This document shows positions 20,514 to 30,345 of a DNA stretch of 64,000 bases, piece after piece. Source of the stretch: Bacteroidia bacterium (GTDB taxonomy: Bacteria > Bacteroidota > Bacteroidia > Bacteroidales > Prolixibacteraceae); assembly GCA_026391295.1 (NCBI GenBank), contig JAPLDS010000052.1, forward strand, positions 1-64,000. The letters run 5' to 3'. Every line of letters starts with the position of its first letter. The first letter of the stretch is position 1. The notes below the pieces were generated by a model. The model was not told the DNA's origin. It ran no database searches and was given only the letters and a program-made list of their open reading frames with translations. The translations under genes and the position numbers were made by a program.

Positions 20514-23500
20514 CTAAAACGTAAGGTCGAATTTAACACCTACAGGGATTACCCATGGATCAAGGTTGTATCTTTCGATACCCTGCATAAATTGGACACC
20601 TCGTTTACCTCCTGTTGATTGTTCTGCTTGAAATGCCCTTTCCGGATCTACGCCAATCTTGGCTTTGGTCCAAAGCATGATATTCCGACTGTAAATTGAA
20701 ACCGATAATGCTTTAACTGCACCCATTCGGCTTATAATACTTGCAGGCAATTTGTAGCTAAGAGAAATTTCCCTTAGTTTAACAAAATCGGCATCGAACA
20801 TCGCATCTCTAGCAAAATCCCATCCATTACTAATGATGTAAGGTTGGAATAAGGTTCCAGTTTCACCTAGATTTTCTTTGTATGTAACTGTTCCACTTCC
20901 ATTGGTTACCGCGACAACACCTGGCACGAAAACTCCGTCATTTAAATAATTTCCACTTAAATTCTCACGGAAACCACCAAGCTCTTTTGTTGGTCCACCA
21001 ACGACATGGAAGCCGTTACGGATTAAATTGTCTTGATTCGCAACTAGCCAATCGCGAAGTTCTTTTCCAGTTCTTCCACCTGGATTAATCATGCTTTTTA
21101 ACCATGAGCCTGATAATCCATCATCACGTCCGTAACGCTCTGTTTGTGAAATAAATTGACCTCCGCATCTCCAGTCAAAAGTGAAATTCAAGGCAAATGA
21201 TTTATACGTAAGAGCTGAATTTACACCTAAGATAAATCTAGGGTTGTAGTTTCCAATCTTATTTCTAGAATCCTGAATCTCTTTATCTCTTATCCATTCA
21301 TAGTCAGGCTCCGGATTAATAATTGGGTAGCCATAGTATGGTGAACTTTTGTCGGTAACGGTTAGCATGGCAGCATCATAAATAGCGCCAACTTCATCGC
21401 CTACATATGACCATGCTCCACCATTTGCTTGTTCCCAGAATTTAATTGCTTCGATCCCTGGTGCAATTGATTTTACACGGGTTCTGTTGCGGGTAAGATT
21501 CGCGCTAATATCCCAACTCCAATCCTTCGTCTTAATTGGTGTGCCTCCTAAAGAGAGCTCCCATCCGCGACTTTCAAGTAAGCCAGCGTTGATATTGATT
21601 GCATCTGATCCTGTAGAACTAGCTATTGGGATGTTACGTAAGATCTGATTGCGATTGTCTGCCTTATAGAATGTTCCTTCAAATCTTAAGCGGTTTTGAA
21701 AGAATCCTAAATCAAGACCACCTTCCATCGAGGTTGCTTCTTCTGGTTTTAAGTTTGGCGCCAATAGTGTTCCTGATTTAGAAAGTCTAATTGCACTGCC
21801 CCATTGACCATCATTGCCATAGGTGTTGATAAGTTGATATGGATCAGTATCATTACCAACTTTGGCAATACCACCGCGCACTTTAAATAAAGATACATTC
21901 TCACCCATATTCGCCAGCTTGTCAACTAAGAAGCTTAATGATGCTGAAGGGTAGAAATAAGATTGGTTCGCTACTGGAAGTGTACTTGACCAGTCGTTAC
22001 GTGCAGTAAGATCAAGATAGATTCTGTCTTTCCATCCTAAATTCGCAACACTATATAGACTATAGATCCCTTTTTGAGAATATCCACTTCCATAAGAAAG
22101 TGTGCCATTCTTAATATTTCCAACTGTAAATACGTTAGGGACGATTAGACCAGCTGTTGATGAATTTGATATTCCTTGTCCCGTTGTATAAAGTGCGTTG
22201 CCCCCAACAGAGAAAGAAAGACTGAAGTCATTAACTTGTTTTGCATACGTGGCTAAAAAGTCAGTATTGCGTTGGTAACTCTTCGAGTCAGAAATTCCGT
22301 ATGCTCCATTGTTTGGCTCGTCAGTGTATCCTGGACCTATTTTAGATTCCCGAGTCTCACTAAATTGATCAAGTGCATAGCGAACAAATAGACTTAATTC
22401 TTTTGTGATTTGCCAGTCTGCTTTAAGATTGCCATAAATACGATCTCTAGTGTAACTGTTGTTCACTTCATTCGCTAGGAAGTATGGGTTGTTATAGTCT
22501 GGAACCGATGGTACATTTTGTACAACGCCTTCTTTTCCAGGTGCCCAATAGTTTCTGAGTTCACGAATGTCGGTATTTTGAGGTACGGCATAAGCCCATT
22601 GCATTGGATTCGTTCCTCTATTACTAGATGGTCTGTTGTTTGACCATGACTTATTAATATTGATATTTGAGCTTATCGTAATATTCTCACGTGCTTTAAT
22701 TGTAGCTGATGTTGTTAAGTTATTTCTAAACAAATCAGAGTTTGGTATAACTCCATGATTCGTCATATTGGAAACCCCAATACGATAATGAAAACCTTCC
22801 GTATTATTTGAGACTGCAACCTCATTTGAAGTGGTTACTCCGGTTCTCACAAAATTCTTAACGTTATTTGGATGCGACACCAATTCCGTTGGAACTTGAA
22901 CACCGTTCGCATCTTTAGGGCTATTCCACTGAACTGCGAAATAACCTTTGTCTAATGGATAACCACTTCCAGCCTTTGAAGTTGGATCAACAACCATTGT
23001 TGTCCCCGGAGGTAAATCAGCTGGCGTAAATGGCAAAATTCCATTTGCAAATTGTTTCGATATATCCCAGAATTTATAAGGATTGTCAAATACAGTATTC
23101 GACGTAACATCGATTTTAACTCCTTTGTTTTTCTTGCCTGATTTGGTTGTGATTAATACCACCCCATTTCCTGCACGAGAACCATATAGGGCCGCTGCAC
23201 TTGCACCCTTTAACACCGATACACTCTCAATGTCGTTTGAATTCACATCGGAGATTGCATTTCCGTAGTCAACTTTATTATCGTTACCAAATCCAGACAC
23301 GTTATTTAATGTATTTGAAATTGGAACTCCATCAACCACAAAGAGTGGCTGATTGTCGTTGCTTAGCGAGGTTGCACCTCTAATCACCATACTCACCGAA
23401 GAACCTGTTCCTCCAGTAGAGTTGATTTGAACTCCAGCAACTTTTCCTGATAAAGCGTTTACTGCATTCTCCTGAACAACTCTTGACATATCCTCGCCAC

Positions 23501-23960
23501 TAACTTTCGCTACGGCAAATCCAAGAGATTTTTCTTTTCTAGAGATGCCTAGCGCGGTAACAACCACTTCGTCAACGGTTAGAACACTTTCAGTTAATAC
23601 AACATTAATGACTTTTTGACCATTTACAGGCACTTCAAGAGTTTTGTAGCCAATAAACGAAAAGATTAAGATTGGATTATTCCCGGAAGCATCAACGGTA
23701 AATCCACCATCCATATTGGTGATTGTTCCTTTGGTGGTCCCTTTTAATTGGATACTTACCCCTGGCATCGTTGTTTTGTCAGATGCGGAAGTTACTTTTC
23801 CATTTACCGATACACTTTGCTGGGTTTCAGAATTCTCTAGCAACCCAGTCTGATCTGACTTTGCAGAACCTGTCAATGCAGTTCCGATAAGCAGGGAAGT
23901 GGCCAACATTGTCGGCAACAATTGCCTGGTTATACTTCTAAATACGTTTTTATATTTCAT
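20514..23960 (-). CDS. SusC/RagA-family TonB-dependent transporter
   Basis: CarboxypepD-reg-like domain, TVDEVVVTALGISRKEKSLGFA, VVIRGATSLSNDNQPLFVVDG, VLKGASAAALYGSRAGNGVVLITTKSG. Confidence 0.96.
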   Translation of the reverse strand: MKYKNVFRSITRQLLPTMLATSLLIGTALTGSAKSDQTGLLENSETQQSVSVNGKVTSASDKTTMPGVSIQLKGTTKGTITNMDGGFTVDASGNNPILIFSFIGYKTLEVPVNGQKVINVVLTESVLTVDEVVVTALGISRKEKSLGFAVAKVSGEDMSRVVQENAVNALSGKVAGVQINSTGGTGSSVSMVIRGATSLSNDNQPLFVVDGVPISNTLNNVSGFGNDNKVDYGNAISDVNSNDIESVSVLKGASAAALYGSRAGNGVVLITTKSGKKNKGVKIDVTSNTVFDNPYKFWDISKQFANGILPFTPADLPPGTTMVVDPTSKAGSGYPLDKGYFAVQWNSPKDANGVQVPTELVSHPNNVKNFVRTGVTTSNEVAVSNNTEGFHYRIGVSNMTNHGVIPNSDLFRNNLTTSATIKARENITISSNININKSWSNNRPSSNRGTNPMQWAYAVPQNTDIRELRNYWAPGKEGVVQNVPSVPDYNNPYFLANEVNNSYTRDRIYGNLKADWQITKELSLFVRYALDQFSETRESKIGPGYTDEPNNGAYGISDSKSYQRNTDFLATYAKQVNDFSLSFSVGGNALYTTGQGISNSSTAGLIVPNVFTVGNIKNGTLSYGSGYSQKGIYSLYSVANLGWKDRIYLDLTARNDWSSTLPVANQSYFYPSASLSFLVDKLANMGENVSLFKVRGGIAKVGNDTDPYQLINTYGNDGQWGSAIRLSKSGTLLAPNLKPEEATSMEGGLDLGFFQNRLRFEGTFYKADNRNQILRNIPIASSTGSDAININAGLLESRGWELSLGGTPIKTKDWSWDISANLTRNRTRVKSIAPGIEAIKFWEQANGGAWSYVGDEVGAIYDAAMLTVTDKSSPYYGYPIINPEPDYEWIRDKEIQDSRNKIGNYNPRFILGVNSALTYKSFALNFTFDWRCGGQFISQTERYGRDDGLSGSWLKSMINPGGRTGKELRDWLVANQDNLIRNGFHVVGGPTKELGGFRENLSGNYLNDGVFVPGVVAVTNGSGTVTYKENLGETGTLFQPYIISNGWDFARDAMFDADFVKLREISLSYKLPASIISRMGAVKALSVSIYSRNIMLWTKAKIGVDPERAFQAEQSTGGKRGVQFMQGIERYNLDPWVIPVGVKFDLTF

Positions 23961-24015
23961 AATGATTGAATATACTTGTTATAAATTTGTCCTTGTCATA
24001 CTTCCTTTATCGTAG

Positions 24016-24945
24016 TTACCTAACTACGTCAAAGGCAAGAATTATTGCATGGGTGTTTCTTGGAAAACTGCCTGGGTCAGCTGCCATAAACATAACTACC
24101 TTCATTGAACTATCGGTTATATCTCGCACAATTACTTTACGCTGGCGATCCATAAAGCCAATAAACTCTGTTCCTGTGAAATCTAGCGTGCTTACATTTG
24201 CATAGGTAACCGTGCCATTGCTTCCATATACCGATGGGATAGTTAAATTTTCTTTGTTAACAAGAGTAAATTTAGCTCCTACCTGAGGGGTGTATTTTGC
24301 AGTACATAGGCCATAGTCGCTACCATTAGAACTAACGATCCCTGAACCACCATTAGTTAAGTATTGATTTACAATACCTCCAAATGAGGCGTGGTCTGCT
24401 TTAACATCATGACTGTAACTCCCATTGTAGTTAAAAGTAAAAGTATCATCATAGATCTCGCCAAGACCAAGATTTCCAAAGATACCAGCTCCAAGAGGAT
24501 CCGCAGCAAGCGAAAAGTCAGCATCTGCATTTGCAAATAGACCTCCACTAGCCGTACTGCTAATTTTCCATGTCTTTCCTTTGTAGCCAACCATTGTATG
24601 ATCTCCAGTTAGCAGATCATATGGTGTTAACGCCACAGCAAGTTTTACCTTGTAAGATGCGGTGTCTCCTTGGGCATTTTTCCCAATTAGCTTAGCAACA
24701 TAGTAGCCTCCATCTTTGTAAACATGGACAGGATTTTTTTCTGTACTGGTAGTGCCATCGCCGAAATCCCACAACCAAGTCGTTGCACGTAAGGTAAGTG
24801 CAGTAAAGGCAGCTTGCTTATCTGCAATACTGAAAAATACCCCTACCTGGGGTGGCTCAGCTATTGTAGACTCCTTCTTGCACGATTGAAATGTGACCAT
24901 TCCAATGACAAGAGTAAGGCAAAATAACATTAATTTTCTTCTCAT
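24016..24945 (-). CDS. PKD-domain lipoprotein (possible surface glycan-binding protein)
   Basis: Lipobox TFQSCKKES; WLWDFGDGTTSTEKNPVHVYKDGGYYVAKLIG; located just upstream of susC. Confidence 0.82.
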   Translation of the reverse strand: MRRKLMLFCLTLVIGMVTFQSCKKESTIAEPPQVGVFFSIADKQAAFTALTLRATTWLWDFGDGTTSTEKNPVHVYKDGGYYVAKLIGKNAQGDTASYKVKLAVALTPYDLLTGDHTMVGYKGKTWKISSTASGGLFANADADFSLAADPLGAGIFGNLGLGEIYDDTFTFNYNGSYSHDVKADHASFGGIVNQYLTNGGSGIVSSNGSDYGLCTAKYTPQVGAKFTLVNKENLTIPSVYGSNGTVTYANVSTLDFTGTEFIGFMDRQRKVIVRDITDSSMKVVMFMAADPGSFPRNTHAIILAFDVVR

Positions 24946-25266
24946 AATCGTTAAATAATTGGTTATTAAATATTTGATTGTTGTTTGTTGTTTGTTGTTA
25001 GCATTGTTGTGCTACTGCGATTTTTATTAAAGTCTTATTAGATAGGTTGTTAATGGAAAAAAGTTGTTCGCAGTGTATTCTAAAAATTGGTTGTATTTTC
25101 ATTAAAAAACGACTAAACATTTTTTAACTTTTGATTAATAAAATTAACACGAGCGGTTTATCAAATATAATAGAAAATTGCTTGTAATACATTGTATTTT
25201 CACCTGTGTGGTTTGCGAATTAAAATTGGTTTAATTTTGATTCGCATTTTTAACATAATCGATGAA

Positions 25267-26448
25267 ATGAAAAATTCAAATGACCTATTAACTGAAATCA
25301 AAAGTGGTGCAATTGGGACTGCTTTTTTAACGATATTATTCATCCTGCAATTTGGTTCAGTTACTCCAATCGCCGATTTGGCTATTGCCCTTCCGTTCTT
25401 TATCGCACTCTATTTTATCTTTCTTAATTTAGGTAAACATGCAGTATCGGCTGGACTTACAGCTTGGATCCATGGACGAATTTTCAGAGTGTTACTATTC
25501 CCGATCATCTTAATGGCTATTTATGTACTCTATATTCTACTGAACGGACAAAATCCAATTAAAGGTGCTTTGGCTTTATCCCCGTATCTAATTGTTCTGC
25601 CAGCATTGATTTTTATCGCGAAGCGAAATAGAAATACAAACGTCGATTGGATTGATTTTACAGCCTTCCTTTTATATCTCTTGCCAACCGCATTTTTAAA
25701 AGTCGAGCCATCAGGAGAACTGCCGTTTAATGCCAATGGCTTTGATTCCGTTTATCATATTGTTTTAATGCTCTCTGCCGTCTATACTTTTGGTGTCGTT
25801 CGTAATCTAAAAGATGTTGGTTTTTATCCGGTGTTGAATTGGCGATATTTTGGCATTGCAGTCTTGTCATGGGCTGCATTCTACTCCTTTGTTATGCTGG
25901 TGGGCTCTTCTGTAAACTTTGTGAAATACATCGGTCATGATTCTATTGACCAAGATCTGATGCGCAAAATTGCGGTTACTCTATTAGCGACATTTTTACA
26001 TACGGCCATATTCGAAGAGCTCTTCTTTAGAGGATTATTATTAAATCTTTTCACAAAACGAATTGGACAAGCTAAAACTTGGAAGGTCTTTTGGATTTGT
26101 GGATTGGTCATAGCCATCCCTGCAGCAATATTAGTCGGTTATACTTTAAAAGGCGAACGTCAATGGTTCCCACTTTTGATGAGTTTACTGATTTTTGCAG
26201 CAGCCTATTATATTGAGAAAAAAGGGAAACATGATTCAGGCGTATATACTGGATTGGCGATTACCAGTGTCATCTTTGGATTGGTCCACTACCATTCACA
26301 CGCCATTATCTATATCGGCTTTGCTTGCGTTGCCGGTTGGGCCTATGGGTATACTTATTTGAAGACCAAGAACGTTTTTTATAGTGCAATTGTCCATACA
26401 CTAGTTAATAGTAGTGTTGTCATCTTTGGATTGGAGTTTATAAAATAA
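25267..26448 (+). CDS. CPBP-family intramembrane glutamic endopeptidase
   Basis: Multi-pass membrane protein with FEELFFRGLLLNLF and FGLVHYHSH motifs; most likely start MKNSNDLLTE at 25267. Confidence 0.85.
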   Translation: MKNSNDLLTEIKSGAIGTAFLTILFILQFGSVTPIADLAIALPFFIALYFIFLNLGKHAVSAGLTAWIHGRIFRVLLFPIILMAIYVLYILLNGQNPIKGALALSPYLIVLPALIFIAKRNRNTNVDWIDFTAFLLYLLPTAFLKVEPSGELPFNANGFDSVYHIVLMLSAVYTFGVVRNLKDVGFYPVLNWRYFGIAVLSWAAFYSFVMLVGSSVNFVKYIGHDSIDQDLMRKIAVTLLATFLHTAIFEELFFRGLLLNLFTKRIGQAKTWKVFWICGLVIAIPAAILVGYTLKGERQWFPLLMSLLIFAAAYYIEKKGKHDSGVYTGLAITSVIFGLVHYHSHAIIYIGFACVAGWAYGYTYLKTKNVFYSAIVHTLVNSSVVIFGLEFIK

Positions 26449-26461
26449 AACTTAGTGCAGT

Positions 26462-26532
26462 TTCGCGATCTTTGCAGTAAAAAAAGTTAAACCGCAATGG
26501 ACGCAAAGGTGGCGAAAGGCACGCAATTTTTT
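26462..26532. repeat. Single degenerate copy of a CTTTGCG / CGCAAAG inverted-type intergenic repeat
   Basis: TTTCGCGATCTTTGCAGT ... ACCGCAATGGACGCAAAGGTGGCGAAAGGCACGCAA. Confidence 0.55.
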
Positions 26533-26603
26533 CTGTTGAATCTCATTTAATTTATTAAGCATAATTTAGATCTAATCTACAATTTTTATAATTCCACATA
26601 GGT

Positions 26604-28388
26604 ATGAAATTACAGGCTGGCGGCAGGAAAATCTTAAAATATTTAGTAATCATACTATTTGTATTATCATTGTTCTACTATTTCCTTTTCGCTTTCCCAT
26701 TTCGTGGAGCACCATTTAATGCTCAGCGTCATGGAAATCCTCCCTTAACTCCTCCTTGGGCACTCGAATGTTGGTTGTGGGAAGATGATGAGAATACCTC
26801 GGCTCGTGTCGACACCTTGCTGCAAGGGTATGCAAAGTATGACGTTCCGGTGCGCACAGTAATCCTGGATAGTCCTTGGAGTTTGCGTTACAACGATTTC
26901 GAAATTGATACCCTATTATATCCGAAACCGAAAGAGTGGTTTAAGAAAATGCAGGATAACGGTTATCGCGTGGTGATGTGGATGACCACGATGGTGAATA
27001 GCGAAAGTCCGGATACCCGAGTAAAACATTCCGAACCTTGGTATTCAGAAGCCAAAGCCAAGGGGTATTTAGCCGCCGATGGCGATCAAATTAAATGGTG
27101 GAAAGGAAAGGGTGGTTTTATTGATTATACCAATCCAGAAGCGGTAAAATGGTGGAGAGGACTGCAGAAAACAGTCTACGATTATGGTATTGATGGATGG
27201 AAACTCGATGGTACTGCCACCTTATTCTCAACACGAATTGGCTCTTTCCCGCTGTTTTATAAGATGACCCATGACGGCCTTATGACGGCACGTACCTATA
27301 TGGATCACTACTACCGTGACGAATATAACTATGGCCTTTCACAGAATCCTGAGTTTGCAACCATGTCACGTGCCATCGATAATTGGTACCATCCCGAAGG
27401 ATTTGCTCCAATAGACGCTTCTCCAGTCAACTGGGTGGGTGATCAGAAACATACGTGGCAGTCGACTGGGGTGATTACGGAAGAAGATAAGAAGAACAAG
27501 GATATTGCGATGGATGGTATTGACGGCATAGAACAAGCCATGCAAAATATTCTGGCGAGTGCGAAGCTTGGTTACAACATCATTGGATCTGATGTGGCTG
27601 GTTTCTCAGGTGCCATTATTCCGCCTCGTTTGTATATGCGTTGGACTCAGTTCTCAACTTTTTGTGGATTATTTCTAAATGGCGGTCATGGCGAGAGGGC
27701 TTTATGGAAGCGAACTCCTCAAGAGCTTGAAGTGATTCGGAAATTCTCGTGGTTACACACTGAGCTGGTTCCTTATATGTATTCGTATGTTGTGAAAGCG
27801 CACAATGGTGGCAAACGACTTCAGACTCCAATAGAAGGAAAATATCAGTATATGTTCGGAGATAATTTACTTATTGCACCAATCTATAAGGATGAACTAA
27901 AAAATAAGGTGACTCTGCCTGCTGGCAAATGGCGTTATTTCTTCAACGACAAAGAGGTTCTTGAGGGACCAAAAACTTTTGAACGCGACTTTCCTCTGGA
28001 TGAATATCCGGTCTATGTTCGTGAAGGTTCAATTACACCGATGAACATTTCACGCGATTATACCCAAATTGGAGATAAAAGTTCAGCAGGCTTTTTGACT
28101 TATTTGATTTATCCATTCGACAAGAGTGAATTTACAGTTTCTCATCCAGATAAGAGTGGAAACACCACTGTGCAGGTTGAAAGTACCTCCGCTGCTATCC
28201 AAGTTTCTCTTAGTGGTCAACATAAAGCCCATATATTAGCTATACACCTCGACCGGAAGCCTTCGAGCGTGAAGCTTGATGATGCTCTTTTGGTTGACTC
28301 GTTGAATTATTCTTTTGATGAAAAGAGGCAGCGGTTAAATATTAAGACTGAAACTTACCAGTCGGGAAAGTATGTTATTGTGAAGTGA
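26604..28388 (+). CDS. Glycoside hydrolase family 31-like protein
   Basis: GYRVVMWMTTMVNSES, GGFIDYTNPEAVKWWRGLQ, GIDGWKLDGT, GSDVAGFSG, MYSYVVKAHNGG. Confidence 0.85.
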   Translation: MKLQAGGRKILKYLVIILFVLSLFYYFLFAFPFRGAPFNAQRHGNPPLTPPWALECWLWEDDENTSARVDTLLQGYAKYDVPVRTVILDSPWSLRYNDFEIDTLLYPKPKEWFKKMQDNGYRVVMWMTTMVNSESPDTRVKHSEPWYSEAKAKGYLAADGDQIKWWKGKGGFIDYTNPEAVKWWRGLQKTVYDYGIDGWKLDGTATLFSTRIGSFPLFYKMTHDGLMTARTYMDHYYRDEYNYGLSQNPEFATMSRAIDNWYHPEGFAPIDASPVNWVGDQKHTWQSTGVITEEDKKNKDIAMDGIDGIEQAMQNILASAKLGYNIIGSDVAGFSGAIIPPRLYMRWTQFSTFCGLFLNGGHGERALWKRTPQELEVIRKFSWLHTELVPYMYSYVVKAHNGGKRLQTPIEGKYQYMFGDNLLIAPIYKDELKNKVTLPAGKWRYFFNDKEVLEGPKTFERDFPLDEYPVYVREGSITPMNISRDYTQIGDKSSAGFLTYLIYPFDKSEFTVSHPDKSGNTTVQVESTSAAIQVSLSGQHKAHILAIHLDRKPSSVKLDDALLVDSLNYSFDEKRQRLNIKTETYQSGKYVIVK

Positions 28389-28462
28389 TCTGAGTGTGCC
28401 AATTGCTAGATTGCAGAAATGTTCTTTGTTCTAGCCAATTTAAAGTTGTAATTTGCCGCTCA

Positions 28463-28493
28463 ATTTAGTGCACTTTTGGAGTGCACATAAATA
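28463..28493 (+). promoter_or_regulatory. Inverted repeat ATTTAGTGCAC-TTTTGGA-GTGCACATAAAT spanning the GTG start of the permease gene
   Basis: Two palindromic GTGCAC half-elements at 28468-28473 and 28481-28486, with the ORF's GTG start inside the second. Confidence 0.4.
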
Positions 28494-29233
28494 TAAATTT
28501 TAGTGAAGTGCTAACTGTATTAACTGGATTTCTTGCGAGTGTTGCGCATGTCGCTACAGGTCCTGATCATCTTGCTGCTGTTACCCCCCTAGCGATTGAT
28601 AGTCGAAAGAAATCATGGGCCATCGGTTTTTCATGGGGCTTCGGTCATACCGTTGGAATGTTGCTAATTGGCGGTCTGTTTTTAGTCTTTAAGGAGTTTT
28701 TACCTGTCGAGAGCATATCTAAATATAGCGAAACAATCATTGGGATTCTTTTGATTGGCGTTGGGATTTGGGCACTAAAAAGAGGGTATTCAAAGCATTC
28801 GCATGGCGATCGTCCTCATGCTCATTTTCATACAACTCCAAATTTGTATGCTCATGTTCATTCTCATTCACATGCCACTCCTCTGCTTGAAAACGAACTA
28901 AATGAGCACGGTCATTCGCATGCCGTAAACATGAATCAGAATGTACTCTCTGCATTTTTTATTGGGACGGTTCATGGCTTAGCTGGATTTAGTCATTTGT
29001 TTGCTTTGCTTCCATCGTTAGCCTTCCCTAGTTTTTGGTCGTCTGTTGTTTATATTGTCGCATTTGCTGTCGGGACTATTTTTACGATGATGACGTTTGC
29101 TTTCTCATTAGGTCTTTTAGCTCATCGTGCTGAAGCAGGGGGCAAAGAGTTGTTTTTGAAACGGTTTTCTTTGACTGGGGCTATTTTAGCGATAGCAATT
29201 GGAATCTTGTGGATCATTCATCCCATAGGATAA
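28481..29233 (+). CDS. HoxN/UreH-like nickel/cobalt permease with His-rich loop
   Basis: GFLASVAHVATGPDHLAAVTPLAI; HSHGDRPHAHFHTTPNLYAHVHSHSHA; GTVHGLAGFSHLFAL; GTG start. Confidence 0.82.
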   Translation: MHININFSEVLTVLTGFLASVAHVATGPDHLAAVTPLAIDSRKKSWAIGFSWGFGHTVGMLLIGGLFLVFKEFLPVESISKYSETIIGILLIGVGIWALKRGYSKHSHGDRPHAHFHTTPNLYAHVHSHSHATPLLENELNEHGHSHAVNMNQNVLSAFFIGTVHGLAGFSHLFALLPSLAFPSFWSSVVYIVAFAVGTIFTMMTFAFSLGLLAHRAEAGGKELFLKRFSLTGAILAIAIGILWIIHPIG

Positions 29234-29239
29234 AAGCAT

Positions 29240-29590
29240 TTTCTTTTTCACCACATTAGGCACATAGGCCACATAGAAAGCACATTAGAATCTATTGAGT
29301 CTACTGTGTTTCTTTTCCTATTGTGTTCTATTGTGTTTCTTTTTTCTTTTTCACCAAATTAGAAACCTATGTGTCCTATGTGCCTACTGTGTTTCTCTTT
29401 TTCACCACATAGGCACATAGTTCACATAGAAGAGCATATTAGAAACTATTGTGTCTATTGTCTTCTTTTCCTATTATGTTCTATTGTGTTTCTTTTTTCT
29501 TTTTCACCACATTAGGCACATAGTTCACAATGGACAAGCAAATTAGAACCCTATGTGTCATATTGTGTTTCTTTTTTTCTATTTGATTCT
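29240..29590. repeat. CACA(N)TAG palindromic repeat array, left flank of the GxxExxY gene
   Basis: CACCACATTAGGCACATAGGCCACATAGAAAGCACATTAGAATCTATTGAGTCTACTGTGTTTC..., at least three units. Confidence 0.93.
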
Positions 29591-29632
29591 TTTTTTTCAA
29601 TATCACCATAGATTATCGTAAATTGTTAAGTC

Positions 29633-30046
29633 ATGACACAGAAATATCTAAATGATTTAACCCATGTTATTCTAGGAGCAGCTATTGAGGTGCATAAAGA
29701 ATTGGGCCCTGGACTGCTTGAGAGTATTTATGAAAGATGCTTGGGGCATTTGTTAATCGAAGAAGGGATACTTGTCTCATCCCAACAACGAGTTCCGCTG
29801 ATTTTCAGAGGTCTTAAACTAGATTGCGATCTGCGTTTTGATTTATTAGTCGATAACTTGATAATTGTTGAGGTAAAGGCAGTGGAGAGGTTAATGCCAA
29901 TTCATGAAGCCCAACTATTGACATACCTAAATCTTCTATCCAAACCCAAAGGAGTATTGATTAATTTTAATTGCACCAACATATTCAAGGAAGGACAAAA
30001 AACAATGGTGAATGAGCTTTATGCTTCTTTGCCTAGCGGATACTAA
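29633..30046 (+). CDS. GxxExxY protein (PDDEXK_3 nuclease-like fold)
   Basis: GLLESIY motif; acidic DLRFDLLVD followed by IIVEVKAVE (ExK) and HEAQLLTYL. Confidence 0.9.
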   Translation: MTQKYLNDLTHVILGAAIEVHKELGPGLLESIYERCLGHLLIEEGILVSSQQRVPLIFRGLKLDCDLRFDLLVDNLIIVEVKAVERLMPIHEAQLLTYLNLLSKPKGVLINFNCTNIFKEGQKTMVNELYASLPSGY

Positions 30047-30051
30047 CTTTT

Positions 30052-30290
30052 ACCTATGTGTCCTATTGTGTCTATTGTGTTTCTTTTCCTATTGTGTCCT
30101 ACTGTGTTTCTTTTTTTTCACCACATAGGCACATAGGCCACATAGAAAGCACATTAGAAACCTATTGTGTCTATTGTGTTTCTTTTCCTATTGTGTTCTA
30201 TTGTGTTTCTTTTTTTTCACCACATAGGCACATAGTTCACATTAGAAAGCACATTAGAATCTATTGTGTCTACTGTGTTTTCTTTTCCTT
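30052..30290. repeat. CACA(N)TAG palindromic repeat array, right flank of the GxxExxY gene
   Basis: CTATGTGTCCTATTGTGTCTATTGTGTTTC...CACCACATAGGCACATAGGCCACATAGAAAGCACATTAGAAACCTATTGTG..., over two units. Confidence 0.93.
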
Positions 30291-30345
30291 CTCACTTATT
30301 TAATTATTTTTGAGACTGATTAACAACTAACTAAACATTTTAAGG

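Noticed and set aside
28481-29233. Metal-resistance or mobile island around the Ni/Co permease
   Set aside because: A single permease with no efflux, regulator, integrase or tRNA nearby; only repeats follow it.
30058-30303. 81-aa ORF MSYCVYCVSFPIVSYCVSFF...
   Set aside because: It is a translation of the CACA(N)TAG repeat array (low-complexity YCVYCVSFPIV periodicity), not a plausible gene.
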